Positions 17,743-18,253 of a stretch of DNA of 18,253 nucleotides are shown piece by piece. The position numbers and the translations under genes were made by a program. Source of the stretch: Fonsecaea monophora (taxonomy: Eukaryota; Ascomycota; Eurotiomycetes; Chaetothyriales; Herpotrichiellaceae). The stretch covers positions 1 through 18,253 of the forward strand of contig NW_019174140.1 in assembly GCF_001642475.1 (NCBI RefSeq), given 5' to 3'. Position 1 is the stretch's first letter. Each line of letters opens with the position of its first letter. The notes under the pieces are model-generated. The model did no database searches and had not been told where the DNA came from. It saw nothing but the letters and a program-made list of their open reading frames with translations.

Positions 17743-18253
17743 GGAAAGAACATTATCGTGTCTTGCCCCTTTCTATCGAGCCTTTCATACTATTTTCTCT
17801 GGGAAATCTACCAGTCTTTCAGTTCAAATCTCATTTGAAACTTCACTTCAGACTTCAGATCAAATTTCAAGTTCACCAAGTCAACCTACGTGCATTGAAT
17901 GTTGAGGACGGGTTGCCTATGCCCGCATTCCTACAAACAGGCCAATGCTTTGCTTGTTGTATCCCTCAGTCGTGCCTCGGACCCATTTCCCTCACTGACC
18001 CAGCGCGTTTGATCTGCAATTCTCATCTTGAATTTCACTTCGCATTCGCATTCTACCAGAGCAAGAAACACACACTGGGAATCAGACAGCCGCTCTATAC
18101 TCGTGGGGTTTCGCCGAGGAGGCAGACACTTGTCTTGCCTTTCCCAGAGAAACTGACCTCCATGGTCTCACCTCTCGTGTCACCTCCATGTCTTGCGATG
18201 CTCTCAAGAACTACAGTGTCCCCCACATGACAAAGGTTGGATAGGTACTGACG
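17743..18253. other. right edge, no supported coding region
   Basis: A 163-codon plus frame covers most of this stretch, but its composition (Phe/Ser/Leu-rich, no motif) looks like chance translation of pyrimidine-rich DNA. It may be a 3' UTR or intron of the gene starting at 17541, or the start region of a gene beyond the window. TACTGAC at the very end resembles a branch site. AAACACACACTGG occurs twice, at about 17693 and 18066. Confidence 0.35.

Noticed and set aside
1..18253. CRISPR array, rRNA or tRNA genes
   Set aside because: No spaced direct repeats and no tRNA A/B-box pair or rRNA sequence was recognised by eye. A tRNAscan/Infernal run would settle this.

Overview
The window looks like nuclear DNA of a filamentous ascomycete (Pezizomycotina; I cannot fix the class). 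Genes are compact and mostly have few introns. Introns are short (47-83 nt), with GT-AG ends and CTRAY-like branch sites. Promoters are CT-rich, and the recognisable proteins are ordinary fungal housekeeping families.

Layout. 1-1230 is gene-poor and looks degenerate; its one recognisable fragment is a divergent GATA-like zinc finger (about 653-787). 1209-1615 (-) is a small Lys/Glu-rich reading frame behind a CT-rich promoter, broken by a frame change. 2141-3628 (+) is an F-box/JmjC oxygenase of the JMJD6 type. It runs tail-to-tail into a four-exon Ctr copper transporter (4278-3631, -), with 2 bp between the stop codons. The transporter shares a 235-bp divergent promoter with EAF6, a histone acetyltransferase complex subunit (4514-5216, three exons). 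Next come a CoA-type Nudix hydrolase with two possible in-frame starts (5427 or 5514, to 6467), a disordered fungal protein (6801-8291), the cytosolic/vacuolar alpha-mannosidase Ams1 (8699-12008, one intron) and a CLIP-170/Tip1-type microtubule plus-end protein (13299-15878). The last 2.3 kb is mostly non-coding. It holds a G16 tract, a spaced inverted repeat and, at 17473-17541, a compact TATA/CT-rich core promoter leading into a very short reading frame.

Function. The genes do not form a pathway or a biosynthetic cluster. Two are chromatin- or nucleus-linked (JmjC/F-box, EAF6), two are metal or metabolite housekeeping (Ctr, Nudix), one is vacuolar glycan turnover (Ams1) and one is cytoskeletal (CLIP). 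I see no convincing novel multi-gene system. The best leads are regulatory or at the level of gene structure: the possible dual start of the Nudix gene, the tail-to-tail JmjC/Ctr pair, upstream ORFs before JmjC, AMS1 and CLIP, the end-of-window microgene, and the broken or degenerate material at the left edge.
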